From: Arthrobacter sp. ES3-54
GTDB taxonomy: Bacteria > Actinomycetota > Actinomycetes > Actinomycetales > Micrococcaceae
Length of the DNA stretch: 64,000 bases
Direction of reading: 5' to 3'
Assembly: GCF_029504395.1 (NCBI RefSeq)
Contig: NZ_JAQFIF010000004.1
Coordinates: 310,001-374,000 of the forward strand
The notes beneath the pieces were generated by a model. The model saw nothing but the letters and a program-made list of their open reading frames with translations, was not told where the DNA came from and did no database searches. Both the position numbers and the translations under genes were made by a program. Shown here piece after piece: positions 34,913-45,109 of this stretch. Within the stretch, counting starts at the first letter, position 1. Each line of letters opens with the position of its first letter.

Positions 34913-35668
34913 ATGTCAGGCCACTCCAAATGGGCGACGACCAAGCATAAGAAGGCCATCCTTGATAGCCGCCGGGCCAAGTCGTTCGCCAAGCTGATCA
35001 AGAACATCGAAGTCGCCGCGCGCATGGGCGGCCCTGACCTGTCCGGCAACCCGGGCCTGGAACTGGCTGTCACCAAGGCCAAAAAGACCTCGGTGCCCGC
35101 TGACAATATCGACCGCGCCATCAAGCGCGGCGCCGGGCTCACCGGCGAGGTCGTGGACTACACCGAAATCATGTACGAGTGCCGCGGCCCGCAGGGCTCC
35201 GCTCTGCTGATCGAGTGCCTCACGGACAACAAGAACCGCGCCGCCTCCGAGGTCCGGCTCGCGATCTCCCGCAACGGCGGCACGATCGCCGATCCCGGGT
35301 CGGTCAGCTACCTCTTCAGCCGCAAGGGCGTCGTGTCGCTGCCGAAGAACGGCCTCAGCGAGGACGACGTGCTGATGGCAGTCCTCGACGCCGGGGCCGA
35401 GGAAGTCAAGGACAACGGCGACAGCTTCGAGATCCACTCCGAGCCGACCGACCTCCAGGCCATCCGCGATGCCCTCAAAGAAGCCGGAATCGAGTACGAC
35501 ACCGACGAGGCCGAGTTTGTGCCGTCCATGCAGGTGCCGCTGGACCTCGAGGCCGCCAAGAAGTTCATGAAGCTCGTGGACGCCCTGGAAGAACTCGACG
35601 ACGTCCAGAACGTCTACAGCAACGCCGACCTCAGCGACGAAGTGCAGGCCGCACTGGAAGCCGAGTGA
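34913..35668 (+). CDS. YebC/PmpR-family protein
   Basis: The product is 251 residues, starting [23 protein letters not shown], the family's hallmark. Later blocks include [37 protein letters not shown] and [32 protein letters not shown]. Members act as DNA-binding regulators or as translation factors that relieve proline stalling. It lies between pdxT and ruvC in the order typical of high-GC Gram-positives. GGGGAAG precedes the ATG. Confidence 0.95.
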   Translation: MSGHSKWATTKHKKAILDSRRAKSFAKLIKNIEVAARMGGPDLSGNPGLELAVTKAKKTSVPADNIDRAIKRGAGLTGEVVDYTEIMYECRGPQGSALLIECLTDNKNRAASEVRLAISRNGGTIADPGSVSYLFSRKGVVSLPKNGLSEDDVLMAVLDAGAEEVKDNGDSFEIHSEPTDLQAIRDALKEAGIEYDTDEAEFVPSMQVPLDLEAAKKFMKLVDALEELDDVQNVYSNADLSDEVQAALEAE

Positions 35669-35699
35669 CATCCTCAAGCAGTGATTTTGAGGCCCGGTC

Positions 35700-36278
35700 T
35701 TGACCCTGCGCGTGCTGGGGGTTGACCCGGGCCTCACCCGTTGCGGGATCGGCGTCGTCGACGTCGAAAGGAACCGGCGGGCCACCATGGTGGCCTTCGG
35801 TGTGGTGGGAACCTCCCCCGAGGAGAGCCTGGACCAGCGGCTGCTGGTCATCGCCACGTCCATCGATGAGTGGCTGGACAAGTACGAACCGCACGTCCTC
35901 GCCGTCGAACGGGTCTTTTCCCAGCTCAACGTCAGCACGGTCATGGGCGTGGCGCAGGCCTCCGGCGTGGTCATTGCGGCCGCCGCGCGCCGCGGCATCC
36001 CCGTGGCGCTTCACACCCCGTCCGAGGTCAAGGCCGCCGTGACGGGAAGCGGGACCTCGAACAAGGACGCGGTCACGAAGCTGGTGACCAAGATCCTCCG
36101 GCTGGACGCGCCCCCGCGCCCGGCCGACGCCGCCGACGCCCTCGCGCTGGCCATCACCCACGCCTGGCGGGCCGGCAGCGGCGCCGCCGTGGCGACGACG
36201 GGGCCGGGCAGCCAGTCCCTCACTCCGGCCCAGCGGGCGTGGGCCGACGCGGAGGCAAAAGCGCGCCGTGCGCGCTGA
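35700..36278 (+). CDS. ruvC: Holliday junction endonuclease RuvC
   Basis: The product is 192 residues from TTG 35700. It is an RNase H-like resolvase with the first catalytic Asp in [13 protein letters not shown], Glu in [11 protein letters not shown] and the late Asp pair in [15 protein letters not shown]. It cleaves Holliday junctions as dimer with RuvAB. The gene starts 31 bases after yebC and is followed by the LexA-like site that controls ruvAB. Confidence 0.94.
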   Translation: MTLRVLGVDPGLTRCGIGVVDVERNRRATMVAFGVVGTSPEESLDQRLLVIATSIDEWLDKYEPHVLAVERVFSQLNVSTVMGVAQASGVVIAAAARRGIPVALHTPSEVKAAVTGSGTSNKDAVTKLVTKILRLDAPPRPADAADALALAITHAWRAGSGAAVATTGPGSQSLTPAQRAWADAEAKARRAR

Positions 36279-36303
36279 ATGTCATGCCCGCTTGCTAGGC
36301 TAT

Positions 36304-36319
36304 TCGTAGATATGTTCGG
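36304..36319. promoter_or_regulatory. LexA-like SOS box upstream of ruvAB
   Basis: TCGTAGATATGTTCGG is a two-mismatch variant of the dnaE2 operator and keeps the AGATATGTTCG core. It lies 109 bases before the ruvA TTG start and just after the ruvC stop, giving ruvAB their own damage-inducible promoter. Confidence 0.72.
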
Positions 36320-36341
36320 ATAGCAGGGTTTCCATTCCATC

Positions 36342-36395
36342 TGTTCGCTGTCTGGATATTCGCTTTATCTTTGTTCGCTGTTGCCTTTCGCTGTA
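36342..36395 (+). repeat. TTCGCTGT direct repeats in the ruvA leader
   Basis: TGTTCGCTGT occurs at 36342-36351 and 36372-36381, with variants TATTCGCTTT (36358-36367) and CTTTCGCTGT (36386-36395). This is a locally AT-richer leader between the LexA box and the ruvA ribosome site. Its function is unknown. Confidence 0.5.
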
Positions 36396-36412
36396 GACCC
36401 AGGAGCCCGGCC

Positions 36413-37057
36413 TTGATCAGTTTTCTTCGCGGAACCGTAGCGCATGTTGGCCTGTCCTCCGCCGTTATCGACCTCAACGGCGCCGGCATGAGCGTCAACG
36501 CTACGCCGCAGACCCTCAGCGGGCTGAGGGTGGGGGATGAGGGGAAGCTCTTTACGTCCCTGATCGTGCGGGAGGACTCGCTGACCCTGTTCGGTTTCGC
36601 TAGCGATGACGAACGTGTTGTGTTTGACATCCTGCTCAGCGTCAGCGGCGTCGGTCCCCGTCTGGCCTTGGCCGTGCTGGCCGTCCACGAACCAGAAGCC
36701 ATCCGGGTTGCCGCCCACTCCGGCGACGGCAAGGCCTTCACGAAGGTCCCCGGAATTGGGCCGAAGGTGGCCGGCCGGATCGTGCTGGAACTCGCTGGCA
36801 AGCTCGTGCCGCACGGCACCGCCGGTGCGCCGGTCGCGGCGGTGTCTGCGGAATCCGTCTGGAAGCCGCAGGTCGTCGCCGCAATGATCAGCCTGGGCTG
36901 GTCCGAAAAGGATGCCACGGCCAGCATCGACAAGTCCTTGGCCGACTCCCCGGAACTGGCCGCGAACGGCAACGTGGCGGAGATCCTCCGCGCGACGCTG
37001 CGCTGGCTGGGGCAGGACGGCGCCCGCGCCGGAAACCGGGTAGGCGCGCGTGGCTGA
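36413..37057 (+). CDS. ruvA: Holliday junction branch-migration protein RuvA
   Basis: The product is 214 residues. TTG 36413 gives the canonical N-terminus (M)[12 protein letters not shown] and has AGGAG 8 bases upstream; 36371 is a spurious longer start. It has an OB-fold domain I, helix-hairpin-helix domains ([29 protein letters not shown]) and the C-terminal RuvB-contact domain ([17 protein letters not shown]). It binds four-way junctions and loads RuvB. It overlaps ruvB by 8 bases. Confidence 0.95.
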   Translation: MISFLRGTVAHVGLSSAVIDLNGAGMSVNATPQTLSGLRVGDEGKLFTSLIVREDSLTLFGFASDDERVVFDILLSVSGVGPRLALAVLAVHEPEAIRVAAHSGDGKAFTKVPGIGPKVAGRIVLELAGKLVPHGTAGAPVAAVSAESVWKPQVVAAMISLGWSEKDATASIDKSLADSPELAANGNVAEILRATLRWLGQDGARAGNRVGARG

Positions 37058-38198
37058 GCCATCGATTACCGCCGGGGGAGAGGAGCCGGAGGAGCGGGTC
37101 ATCGAAGCCGCCCTGCGGCCCAAGAATCTGCACGATTTCGTGGGCCAGCACCGGGTCCGCAAGCAACTTTCCCTCGTCCTGGAGGCCTCGCGGATGCGCG
37201 GCCGCAGCGCGGACCACGTGCTCCTCTCCGGCCCTCCCGGCCTGGGCAAGACCACGCTGTCCATGATCATCGCCGCCGAGATGAACGTCCCGCTGCGGAT
37301 CAGCAGCGGCCCGGCCATCCAGCACGCGGGCGACCTCGCGGCCATCCTGTCCTCGCTCTCTGAAGGCGAGGTCCTGTTCCTTGACGAAATCCATCGGATG
37401 TCCCGGCCGGCCGAGGAAATGCTGTACATGGCGATGGAGGATTTCCGCGTCGACATCGTCGTCGGCAAGGGCGCGGGCGCCACCGCCATCCCGCTTGAAC
37501 TGCCGCCCTTCACACTGGTGGGCGCCACCACGCGGGCCGGTCTGCTTCCCGGGCCGCTCCGGGACCGCTTCGGTTTCACCGGCCACCTTGAGTTTTACTC
37601 CGTCGAAGAGCTGGAACTGGTGCTGCGCCGCTCCGCCGGCCTGCTGGACCTGAAGGTCAACTCGGCCGGTTTCAGTGAGATCGCCGGCCGGTCACGGGGC
37701 ACGCCGCGCATCGCCAACCGGCTCCTGCGCCGGGTCCGGGACTGGGCACTCGTTCACGGCATCGAGCAAATTGATGCCCGGGCGGCGTCCGCGGCCCTGG
37801 ACATGTATGAGGTAGACAAGCGTGGCCTGGACCGGCTGGACCGTGCCGTTCTCGAGGCCCTCATTACCAAGTTCGGCGGTGGGCCGGTGGGGCTGTCCAC
37901 GCTCGCGATCGCCGTCGGCGAGGAAACGGAGACCGTGGAAACGGTCGCCGAGCCCTACCTGGTGCGGGAGGGGCTGCTGGGCCGGACGCCGCGCGGCCGC
38001 ATTGCCTTGGCGCCGGCCTGGACGCACCTGGGCTTTGCCGTTCCTGCCGGCGTCTTCGGCCAGGATCCGTTGGAGCTGTTCCAGGCCGAGGGGCTTGCCG
38101 ACGAGCTCGGCGACGAGCCGGGCGAGGGCCCGCAGGGCGAATCCGGCGGTGGCCTGGCTGAGGAAACCGGTCCTCAGCGGATCAGAAATAGCCGCTAG
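37050..38198 (+). CDS. ruvB: Holliday junction DNA helicase RuvB
   Basis: The product is 382 residues from a GTG inside the ruvA 3' end. It is an AAA+ motor: [14 protein letters not shown], Walker [13 protein letters not shown], Walker [10 protein letters not shown], sensor-1 GATTRAG with [11 protein letters not shown] (arginine finger), then sensor-2 [16 protein letters not shown] and the winged-helix [13 protein letters not shown]. The C-terminal roughly 45 residues ([19 protein letters not shown]...) are an acidic, disordered extension not seen in short homologues. Confidence 0.96.
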   Translation: MAEPSITAGGEEPEERVIEAALRPKNLHDFVGQHRVRKQLSLVLEASRMRGRSADHVLLSGPPGLGKTTLSMIIAAEMNVPLRISSGPAIQHAGDLAAILSSLSEGEVLFLDEIHRMSRPAEEMLYMAMEDFRVDIVVGKGAGATAIPLELPPFTLVGATTRAGLLPGPLRDRFGFTGHLEFYSVEELELVLRRSAGLLDLKVNSAGFSEIAGRSRGTPRIANRLLRRVRDWALVHGIEQIDARAASAALDMYEVDKRGLDRLDRAVLEALITKFGGGPVGLSTLAIAVGEETETVETVAEPYLVREGLLGRTPRGRIALAPAWTHLGFAVPAGVFGQDPLELFQAEGLADELGDEPGEGPQGESGGGLAEETGPQRIRNSR

Positions 38199-38375
38199 CA
38201 CCGTACTTTCAGCTTTTCCCTCTAGACTGGTATGACGCTCGGCACGTTCGGGTTTTGTTTCCGTGGGCGGTGAGCAGGTGGCCGCCGGCGGTCTGGGGAT
38301 GGTCTCTCTGCCAGCTTGCTGTGCAGACCCCTGCCCGCGCCGCCCGGAGCAAACGGACGTTGCTGAAAAACAGCT

Positions 38376-38882
38376 ATGCAAGTACAGAACGGAACAATCC
38401 CTGTGTTCGGACTTATTTCTGCCCAGACCCAGCCGCAGGCCGGCGGCGGCATCGACATCATGACGATTCTCCTTTTCGTCCTGCTCGGACTTTTCGTCTT
38501 CATGATGTTCCGCCGCAACAAGAAGACCCAGCAGCAGCAGGCCCAGCTTCAGTCCAAGTTTGAGCCCGGTGTGGAGGTTATGACGAGCTTCGGGCTGTTC
38601 GGCCGGATCGTCAACATCGATGAGGCCGAGAACAAAGTCACTCTGGAGCTTTCCCCGGGCAACACCGCCACCGTGCACCGCCAGGCTGTCACCAAGATTG
38701 TGGAGCCGGTTGTTGCGGCCGAGGAGCCGTCGGTTGTTCCCGATGACGCCTCCTCGCTGACCACAGACAAGCTGGGCACTGAGGGCATGGACGCCAGCAC
38801 CCCTGTCCAAGACGCACCGCGCAATGAAACTCCCGAGGAAACCCTGCGCCGCCTCAACGACGAAGGCAAAAAAGACAGCTAG
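38376..38882 (+). CDS. yajC: Preprotein translocase subunit YajC
   Basis: The product is 168 residues. A short N-terminus leads into one membrane span (IDIMTILLFVLLGLFVFMMFRRNKK), followed by the YajC beta domain (FEPGVEVMTSFGLFGRIVNIDEAENKVTLELSPG) and a long acidic tail. It associates with SecDF. The 177-base gap after ruvB holds TAGACT near 38224 as a possible -10 element, so yajC-secDF probably has its own promoter. Confidence 0.92.
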   Translation: MQVQNGTIPVFGLISAQTQPQAGGGIDIMTILLFVLLGLFVFMMFRRNKKTQQQQAQLQSKFEPGVEVMTSFGLFGRIVNIDEAENKVTLELSPGNTATVHRQAVTKIVEPVVAAEEPSVVPDDASSLTTDKLGTEGMDASTPVQDAPRNETPEETLRRLNDEGKKDS

Positions 38883-38987
38883 TCTGCCTAACTGAGCTAT
38901 CCCGCGAAGCAACGGTTGCGGGCATCCGTCGGCGGGGGTCAAGAGCCCGCGCCGGCGGATCCGCCGTAAATAATAGAAAGATCGACA

Positions 38988-40763
38988 ATGGCACGAACTG
39001 GCCCCAAATACTCAGCCATCAGGATGCTGGTCTGGCTTGGCGTACTCATCGCCGCCATGACGGCTGTCCTGGCAGGCGGCACGATTGCCGGCCAAGCGGG
39101 CTGGGCTCCAAAGCTCGCTCTGGACCTTGAAGGCGGCACCCAGATGATCCTGGCGCCCAAGGTTGAGGGCGGTTCGGGTATCACCGAAGACCAGCTCAAC
39201 CAGGCCGTGGCGATCATCCGCCAGCGCGTGGACGGCTCGGGCGTCGCGGAAGCGGAAATCAGCACGCAGTCCGGCCGCAACGTCGTCGTCAGCCTCCCGG
39301 GAACTCCTGCCAAGGAAACCCGTGCGCTGATCCAGGCCTCCGCCGATATGAACTTCCGCCCGGTTATTCAGGCCGGCCCCGGCGCAGCCGTCCCCGCGGC
39401 GTCCCGGACCCCGGAGGCCCAGCTGCCGAAGCCGACGGCGGCACCCGCCAACAGCAGCGACGAGAACTGGGTTACCCCCGAGATTTACAAGCAGTTCGAG
39501 GCGCTCGACTGCGACAACCCCTCCCAGGACAAGCAGCAGCGCTCCGACCCGACCAAGCCGCTGGTGACCTGTGAGCCGGCGTCGGCCAACTCGCCGGCCA
39601 CCAAGTACATTCTTGGTCCGGTTGAGGTGAAGGGCTCGAACATCAAGTCCTCCTCGTTCCAGCTGCAGCGCGGCGCCCAGGGCGCCGTGACCAACGAATG
39701 GGCCGTCAACATCCAGTTCGACGACCAGGGCACCGCCAAGTTCAAGGAAGTCACCGAGCGCCTGTACCAGTTCTACGCCGCCGGCGGCGGCCAGACCGGC
39801 TCGGATCCGAAGGCCCAGTTCGCAATCGTCCTGGACGACCAGGTCATCTCTGCCCCACGGTCCCTCGCCGTCATCACCGACGGCCGGCCGCAGATCACCG
39901 GCGGATTTACCGAGGAGTCGGCCAAGGCCCTCTCGGACCAGCTCCGTTTCGGTGCCCTGCCGATCAGCTTCGAAATCCAGAGCGAACAGCAGATCTCGGC
40001 AACCCTTGGCGGGGAGCAGCTCCGCATGGGGATGCTCGCCGGCGTGATCGGCCTCCTGCTGGTGTTTGTCTACTCGCTGTTCCAGTACCGGGCCCTTGGC
40101 CTCGTGACCGTGGCCTCCCTCGTGATCGCCGGGGTGCTGACGTTCCTGGCCATCGCCATCCTCGGCTGGACCGAAAACTACCGGCTTTCGCTCGCCGGCG
40201 TCGCCGGGCTGATTGTGGCGATCGGCCAAACGGCCGATTCTTTCATCGTCTACTTCGAACGCATCCGCGATGAGCTCCGCGAAGGCCGCGGCCTCGTCTC
40301 GGCCGTGGAAAACGGCTGGAAGCGGGCCAAGCGCACCATCCTCGCCTCCAAGGCCGTGAACCTCCTCGCCGCCGTCGTGCTGTTCTTCGTGGCAGTGGGC
40401 AACGTCCGCGGCTTCGCGTTCACCCTCGGCCTCACCGCGATCGCCGACCTCATCGTCGTCTTCATGTTCACCCATCCCACCCTGCAGCTGCTGGCTCGGA
40501 CCAAGTTCTTCGGCGAAGGCCACAGGTTCTCGGGTCTGGACCCGAAGCGCCTCGGGGCCGTCCCGCTGTACCGCGGCGCCGGCAGGGTCCGAACACCGGA
40601 GGACAAGCCCGTGGGAGTGGTGCGCGCGAAGAACACCGGCGCCGCCGCCGAGGCAGAACGCCGGATGACCATCGCAGAACGCCGCCTCGCCGAAAAGCAG
40701 GACCAGGCACAACAGGCGCAGCTCGCCGGTACCTCCAAGAGCGCGTCCAAGGAGGGCAAGTAA
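38988..40763 (+). CDS. secD: Protein-export membrane protein SecD
   Basis: The product is 591 residues with the six-span SecD layout: an N-terminal span (VLIAAMTAVLAGGTIAG), a large periplasmic-side domain with GLDLEGGTQM-like LALDLEGGTQMILAP and RVDGSGVAEAEI, then five C-terminal spans containing GLVTVASLVIAGVLTFLAIAILGW and the D1-type IVAIGQTADSFIVYFERIRDELREG. It uses the proton gradient to complete translocation. The linker (about residues 135-200) has a Pro/Ala/Ser-rich insert. The stop directly abuts secF. Confidence 0.95.
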   Translation: MARTGPKYSAIRMLVWLGVLIAAMTAVLAGGTIAGQAGWAPKLALDLEGGTQMILAPKVEGGSGITEDQLNQAVAIIRQRVDGSGVAEAEISTQSGRNVVVSLPGTPAKETRALIQASADMNFRPVIQAGPGAAVPAASRTPEAQLPKPTAAPANSSDENWVTPEIYKQFEALDCDNPSQDKQQRSDPTKPLVTCEPASANSPATKYILGPVEVKGSNIKSSSFQLQRGAQGAVTNEWAVNIQFDDQGTAKFKEVTERLYQFYAAGGGQTGSDPKAQFAIVLDDQVISAPRSLAVITDGRPQITGGFTEESAKALSDQLRFGALPISFEIQSEQQISATLGGEQLRMGMLAGVIGLLLVFVYSLFQYRALGLVTVASLVIAGVLTFLAIAILGWTENYRLSLAGVAGLIVAIGQTADSFIVYFERIRDELREGRGLVSAVENGWKRAKRTILASKAVNLLAAVVLFFVAVGNVRGFAFTLGLTAIADLIVVFMFTHPTLQLLARTKFFGEGHRFSGLDPKRLGAVPLYRGAGRVRTPEDKPVGVVRAKNTGAAAEAERRMTIAERRLAEKQDQAQQAQLAGTSKSASKEGK

Positions 40764-41783
40764 ATGGTCAACTTCTCAACATTCGGCAATGAGCTGTACA
40801 CAGGCAAGCGCTCGTACGACTTCGTCGGTTACAGGAAGCTGTGGTTCCTGATCGCGGGGATCGCCGTCGCGCTCTCGATCCTGATCCCGGTCGCCAAGGG
40901 CGGCTTCAACCTCGGCATCGAGTTCCGCGGCGGCTCCGAGTTCACCGTCTCCAACGTCAAGACCACCGAGGCCTCCCTCGGCGAGAAAGCCGTCCAGAAC
41001 GTCGTATCGGGGTCCGTGCCGCGCGTGGCCAACGTCGCAGGCACCACCATGCGCATCCAGACGGACAAGCTCACCGACGACGAGACTCTCCAGATCAAGG
41101 AAGGCCTCACCAAGGCCTACGGCGTGACGGATAACGAGGTCACCTCAACCTTCGTCGGCCCCACGTGGGGTGCGGACGTCACGAAGCAGGCACTGATGGG
41201 CCTGGCAATCTTTGTGGGCCTGGCCGCCGTGTTGATGGCGCTCTACTTCCGGACGTGGAAGATGTCGCTCTCGGCACTGGTCGGCATGGCCGTCACGATG
41301 TTCATGACCGCCGGTATTTACGGTCTCAGTGACTTCGAGGTGACGCCGTCGGCCATCATCGGCTTCCTGACGGTGCTCAGCTATTCGCTGTACGACACCG
41401 TGGTGGTGTTCGACAAGATCCGAGAGAACACCGCGGACATGCAGGCGTCCACCCGGCGGACCTTCGCTGAAGAGGTCAACCTCGCCATCAACCAGACCCT
41501 GGTCCGGTCCATCAACACCATGGTGGTGGCCATCCTGCCGGTCGGCGCGATTCTCTTCATCGGTGCCGGGCTGCTCGGTGCCGGAACGCTGCGGGACCTG
41601 TCCCTGGCGCTGTTCGTGGGCATCCTGGTGGGCACGGCCGCGACGATCTTTATCGCGGCGCCGCTGTACGCCGCGTTGCGGCAGGGCGAACCTGAGCTGG
41701 TCAAGCAGGCCAAGCGAGTGGAACAGAGGCGCGCCGAAGCGGCAGCCAAGACCACATCGCCGGCGTCGCCCGCTACGGCCTGA
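40764..41783 (+). CDS. secF: Protein-export membrane protein SecF
   Basis: The product is 339 residues beginning at the base after the secD stop. Motifs are NLGIEFRGGSEFTV, GPTWGADVTKQALMGLAIF, TVLSYSLYDTVVVFDKIRENT and LVRSINTMVVAILPVGAILF; six spans are expected. It partners SecD in the translocon. An Ala/Pro/Thr tail ends the protein, and a strong hairpin follows 31 bases later. Confidence 0.95.
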   Translation: MVNFSTFGNELYTGKRSYDFVGYRKLWFLIAGIAVALSILIPVAKGGFNLGIEFRGGSEFTVSNVKTTEASLGEKAVQNVVSGSVPRVANVAGTTMRIQTDKLTDDETLQIKEGLTKAYGVTDNEVTSTFVGPTWGADVTKQALMGLAIFVGLAAVLMALYFRTWKMSLSALVGMAVTMFMTAGIYGLSDFEVTPSAIIGFLTVLSYSLYDTVVVFDKIRENTADMQASTRRTFAEEVNLAINQTLVRSINTMVVAILPVGAILFIGAGLLGAGTLRDLSLALFVGILVGTAATIFIAAPLYAALRQGEPELVKQAKRVEQRRAEAAAKTTSPASPATA

Positions 41784-41814
41784 GCTCCGCCACTCTCCCT
41801 AAGCCAGCCCAGCA

Positions 41815-41855
41815 GACGGGCCGGAGACCGTCCATTCGACGGCCTCCGGCCCGTC
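41815..41855 (+). terminator. Hairpin after secF
   Basis: GACGGGCCGGAG and CTCCGGCCCGTC form a perfect 12-bp outer stem, extended inside by CCGTC/GACGG around the loop CATTC after one mismatch. It ends the yajC-secD-secF unit. No T-run follows, as is usual in high-GC actinobacteria. Confidence 0.75.
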
Positions 41856-41934
41856 GCCGTACCCCGGCCGGTTATAAAAGTATCCTGCTGCGGGAATACA
41901 CTTGAATAATTGACCGGTCGCGAGAGGTGCTCCA

Positions 41935-44328
41935 TTGGAAGAACGTTCGACGCCGGTGCCGGAGGCACCTGCGGACAAGGGCCAAGGCCAGGGTTCTCAG
42001 ACTGACCTGGTGGTTCCCGGACGTCCCGATGTTCCCGTGCCGGTCGACAATTCGCACGCCCGGCCGACTTTTCCTGGCCGGCGTGAACGCACGAGGTCGC
42101 GCCTTGCCCGGCTGACTGGCCGCGGTGCCCCGGCGTACTCCCCGATCCTGGAGCCGTTGCTGCGCACGGTCCGTGCCAACAACCCCAAAGAGGATTTCGA
42201 CCTCATCCAGCGCGCCTTCGTGGTGGCCGAGCGCTGCCACCGGGGCCAAAAGCGCAAGAGCGGGGACCCGTACATCACGCACCCGGTGGCGGTGGCCACC
42301 ATCCTCGCCGAACTCGGCCTCAGCGGCACCACGCTGGCCGCGGCCCTGCTGCACGACACCGTCGAAGACACCTCTTACACGCTGGCCGATCTGAAGGCCG
42401 AGTTCGGCCCCGAAGTGGCCATGCTGGTGGACGGCGTCACCAAGCTGGACAAGGTCAGCTTCGGTGAGGCGGCCCAGTCCGAGACCGTGCGCAAGATGGT
42501 CGTGGCCATGGCCAAGGACATCCGCGTCCTGATGATCAAACTCGCCGACCGGCTCCACAACGCCCGCACGTGGCGCTTCGTGTCGGCAGAGTCCTCGGCC
42601 CGCAAGGCGCGCGAAACGCTGGAAATCTTCGCGCCGCTGGCCCACCGGCTCGGTATGAACACCATCAAGTGGGAGCTGGAGGACCTGTCCTTCGCTGCTC
42701 TTTATCCCAAGGTGTACGAGGAAATCGTGCGCATGGTGGGGGACCGGACCCCGGAGCGCGAAAAGAACCTGTCGGTCATCCGCAACCAGATCACCGAGGA
42801 CCTCCGGGCGGCGAAGATCAAGGCCACGATCACCGGACGGCCAAAGCACTACTACTCGATCTACCAGAAGATGATCGTCCGCGACAAAGACTTTGACGAC
42901 ATAAATGACCTCATGGGCGTCCGTGTCCTGGTCGATTCAGTCCGGGACTGTTATGCGGCCCTGGGCGCGATGCACTCCCGCTGGAACCCCCTGCCCGGGC
43001 GGTTCAAGGACTACATCGCGATGCCCAAGTTCAACATGTACCAGTCGCTGCACACGACGGTGATCGGTCCCGGCGGCAAGCCGGTGGAAATCCAGATCCG
43101 CACCCATGAAATGCACCGGCGGGCCGAGTACGGCGTCGCCGCGCACTGGAAGTACAAGGACCAGCCGAACCGGACGGCCGCCGGCCCCGGCAGCCCGCGC
43201 GACGGCGACATGGGCTGGCTGCGCTCCCTCGTGGACTGGCAGCAGGAAACGTCGGACCCCGGCGAGTTCCTCGACTCCCTGCGCTTTGAGATCAACGCCC
43301 GCGAAGTGTTCGTCTTCACCCCCAAGGGTGAGGTAATGGCCCTGCCTGCCGGGTCCACGCCCGTGGACTTCGCCTATGCCGTGCACACCGAGGTGGGCCA
43401 CCGGACCATCGGCGCACGCGTGAACGGCAAGCTCGTTCCGCTCAACAGTGAACTGAACCACGGCGACTGGGTGGAGATCTTCACCTCCAAGGCTGAAGGC
43501 GCCGGTCCCAGCCAGGACTGGCAGCACTTCGTCAAGAGCGCCCGGGCCCGGAACAAGATCAGGCAATGGTTCAGCAAGGAACGCCGCGAGGAAGCGATTG
43601 ACCGCGGCAAGGACCTGCTGACCAAGGCGATGCGGAAGCAAAACCTCCCGCTGCAGCGGCTCATGACCCACGACGCCCTCGCCGCGATCGCGGAGGACTT
43701 CAAGTACGTCGACATCTCCGGGCTCTACGCCGGCGTGGGCGACGGCCATACCTCCGCGCAGTCCGTTATGGAACGCCTGGTGGAGAGCCTCGGCGGAAAC
43801 GAGCACCCCGACGACGCCCTCACCGAAGTCTCCATTCCCACCCAGGTCAGCAAGGCGCGGTTCTCCGATTCCGGTGTTGTTGTCCGTGGCGTGGACGACG
43901 TCTGGGTGAAGCTGGCCCGGTGCTGCACGCCGGTGCCGCCGGATCCGATCCTTGGCTTCGTCACGCGCGGCTCCGGCGTCTCCGTGCACCGGACCGACTG
44001 CACGAACGTCAGCGGCCTGATGGGTCAGCCGGACAGGATCGTGGAAGTGGATTGGGCGCCCACACAGGCCAGCGTGTTCCTCGTGGAGATCCAGGTCGAA
44101 GCGCTGGATCGCAAATCGCTGCTTTCCGACGTCACACGCGTGCTGTCGGAAAACCACGTCAACATCCTGGCGGCGAGCGTCCACACGTCCACGGATCGTG
44201 TGGCGATCTCGAAGTTTGCGTTCGAGATGGGCGATCCCAAGTACCTCAGCCATGTGCTCAGCGCAGTCCGCAGGATCGACGGCGTCTTCGACGTGTACCG
44301 CACCACAGGGAACCGTCGCCGCAGCTAG
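41935..44328 (+). CDS. rel: Bifunctional (p)ppGpp synthase/hydrolase RelA/SpoT
   Basis: The product is 797 residues from TTG 41935 with AGAGG upstream. It begins with a disordered 60-residue leader. The HD hydrolase domain is intact ([26 protein letters not shown]), and the synthetase domain has [18 protein letters not shown] and [26 protein letters not shown] ([32 protein letters not shown]), zinc-finger-like [17 protein letters not shown] and a C-terminal ACT domain follow. It both makes and degrades the stringent-response alarmone. No inactivating change is seen in either active site. Confidence 0.96.
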   Translation: MEERSTPVPEAPADKGQGQGSQTDLVVPGRPDVPVPVDNSHARPTFPGRRERTRSRLARLTGRGAPAYSPILEPLLRTVRANNPKEDFDLIQRAFVVAERCHRGQKRKSGDPYITHPVAVATILAELGLSGTTLAAALLHDTVEDTSYTLADLKAEFGPEVAMLVDGVTKLDKVSFGEAAQSETVRKMVVAMAKDIRVLMIKLADRLHNARTWRFVSAESSARKARETLEIFAPLAHRLGMNTIKWELEDLSFAALYPKVYEEIVRMVGDRTPEREKNLSVIRNQITEDLRAAKIKATITGRPKHYYSIYQKMIVRDKDFDDINDLMGVRVLVDSVRDCYAALGAMHSRWNPLPGRFKDYIAMPKFNMYQSLHTTVIGPGGKPVEIQIRTHEMHRRAEYGVAAHWKYKDQPNRTAAGPGSPRDGDMGWLRSLVDWQQETSDPGEFLDSLRFEINAREVFVFTPKGEVMALPAGSTPVDFAYAVHTEVGHRTIGARVNGKLVPLNSELNHGDWVEIFTSKAEGAGPSQDWQHFVKSARARNKIRQWFSKERREEAIDRGKDLLTKAMRKQNLPLQRLMTHDALAAIAEDFKYVDISGLYAGVGDGHTSAQSVMERLVESLGGNEHPDDALTEVSIPTQVSKARFSDSGVVVRGVDDVWVKLARCCTPVPPDPILGFVTRGSGVSVHRTDCTNVSGLMGQPDRIVEVDWAPTQASVFLVEIQVEALDRKSLLSDVTRVLSENHVNILAASVHTSTDRVAISKFAFEMGDPKYLSHVLSAVRRIDGVFDVYRTTGNRRRS

Positions 44329-44999
44329 CCGGCCGCATTGGGCGGCGACGGCTGTGTGACGAGGGCGGCGAGCTTCGCCAGCGCTGCCCGTTTGTGCGGA
44401 ACGCGCGGGCTGGCTTCGACGGCAACCCTGAGCAGCCGCAGACGCACGCCCAGCTCGGGACGGGCCAGCATGGCCCTCAGAGCCGGCACGGCCCGATCAG
44501 CTTCCACGTGCAACGCCACGTCCACTGCCGTGCGCAGCGGGCTGGACACCATCAGGCCTCCCATGCTCACGACGTCGAACGGCCCCAGACGAACTTCGTG
44601 GAAGGTGCAGCCGCGCACCGATCTCAGACTGGAAATCCGCCGGTTCGCGTCAACCAGCAGCGCCAGGCGGTCCGGCTCGGCGGCGCAACCGTAGATCCAG
44701 GCCGCGGTCATTCGCCCCGCCACGACCCGCTGCCGGATCGTCGGCGCCACCGCCAGGGACGCGGCGCGGGCGCGCAGCTGCGGACTGGCATGGGCCCCGG
44801 GTGGCAGGTAACCCCGCTGATACAGCTGCGTCAGCACGCCATCGGCGGCCATCGACTGCAGCTCCGGCCAGGAGAACAGTGTTCCGGGGGAGTAGAGCTC
44901 GCAGTGCTCTGGCCCCGGTCCCGGCCCCGGAGCGCGCTGGCCCGAACCAGTCTGGCCCGAACGAGGCGGCCCGGAAAGTGCGGCGGGAGCGCGGGGCAT
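44325..44999 (-). CDS. AbiEi-like antitoxin/regulator domain protein, solitary
   Basis: The product is 224 residues. After a Pro/Gly-rich leader, residues about 40-160 resemble the type IV AbiEi-type antitoxin/regulator fold ([49 protein letters not shown]), and the rest is a helical tail. No AbiEii nucleotidyltransferase toxin is adjacent, so a toxin-antitoxin role is unsupported; similar orphan genes are frequent in Arthrobacter-like genomes. It overlaps the rel stop tail-to-tail by 4 bases. Confidence 0.6.
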   Translation of the reverse strand: MPRAPAALSGPPRSGQTGSGQRAPGPGPGPEHCELYSPGTLFSWPELQSMAADGVLTQLYQRGYLPPGAHASPQLRARAASLAVAPTIRQRVVAGRMTAAWIYGCAAEPDRLALLVDANRRISSLRSVRGCTFHEVRLGPFDVVSMGGLMVSSPLRTAVDVALHVEADRAVPALRAMLARPELGVRLRLLRVAVEASPRVPHKRAALAKLAALVTQPSPPNAAG

Positions 45000-45041
45000 G
45001 TGTACCATCCCGCCATCGTTCCCGGTTCCCCGGACATGGAA

Positions 45042-45083
45042 CAGGCCCCGTTCCGGTCATGTGGATAACCGAAACGGGGCCTG
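45042..45083 (-). terminator. Hairpin after the DUF349 gene
   Basis: CAGGCCCCGTT and AACGGGGCCTG form an 11-bp perfect stem, extended inward by CGGT/ACCG after one mismatch. It lies 27 bases beyond the stop of the leftward DUF349 gene and fits an intrinsic terminator. Confidence 0.75.
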
Positions 45084-45109
45084 GACTGACTTCCTGGTGT
45101 GCCGCGTGC

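Noticed and set aside
36342..36395. TTCGCTGT repeats as a mini CRISPR or DnaA-box cluster
   Set aside because: The units are only 8-10 bases, irregularly spaced and do not match the DnaA box TTATCCACA.
44325..44999. Abortive-infection (AbiE) defence system
   Set aside because: Only an AbiEi-like domain is present; no AbiEii toxin gene is adjacent and the flanks are rel and DUF349.
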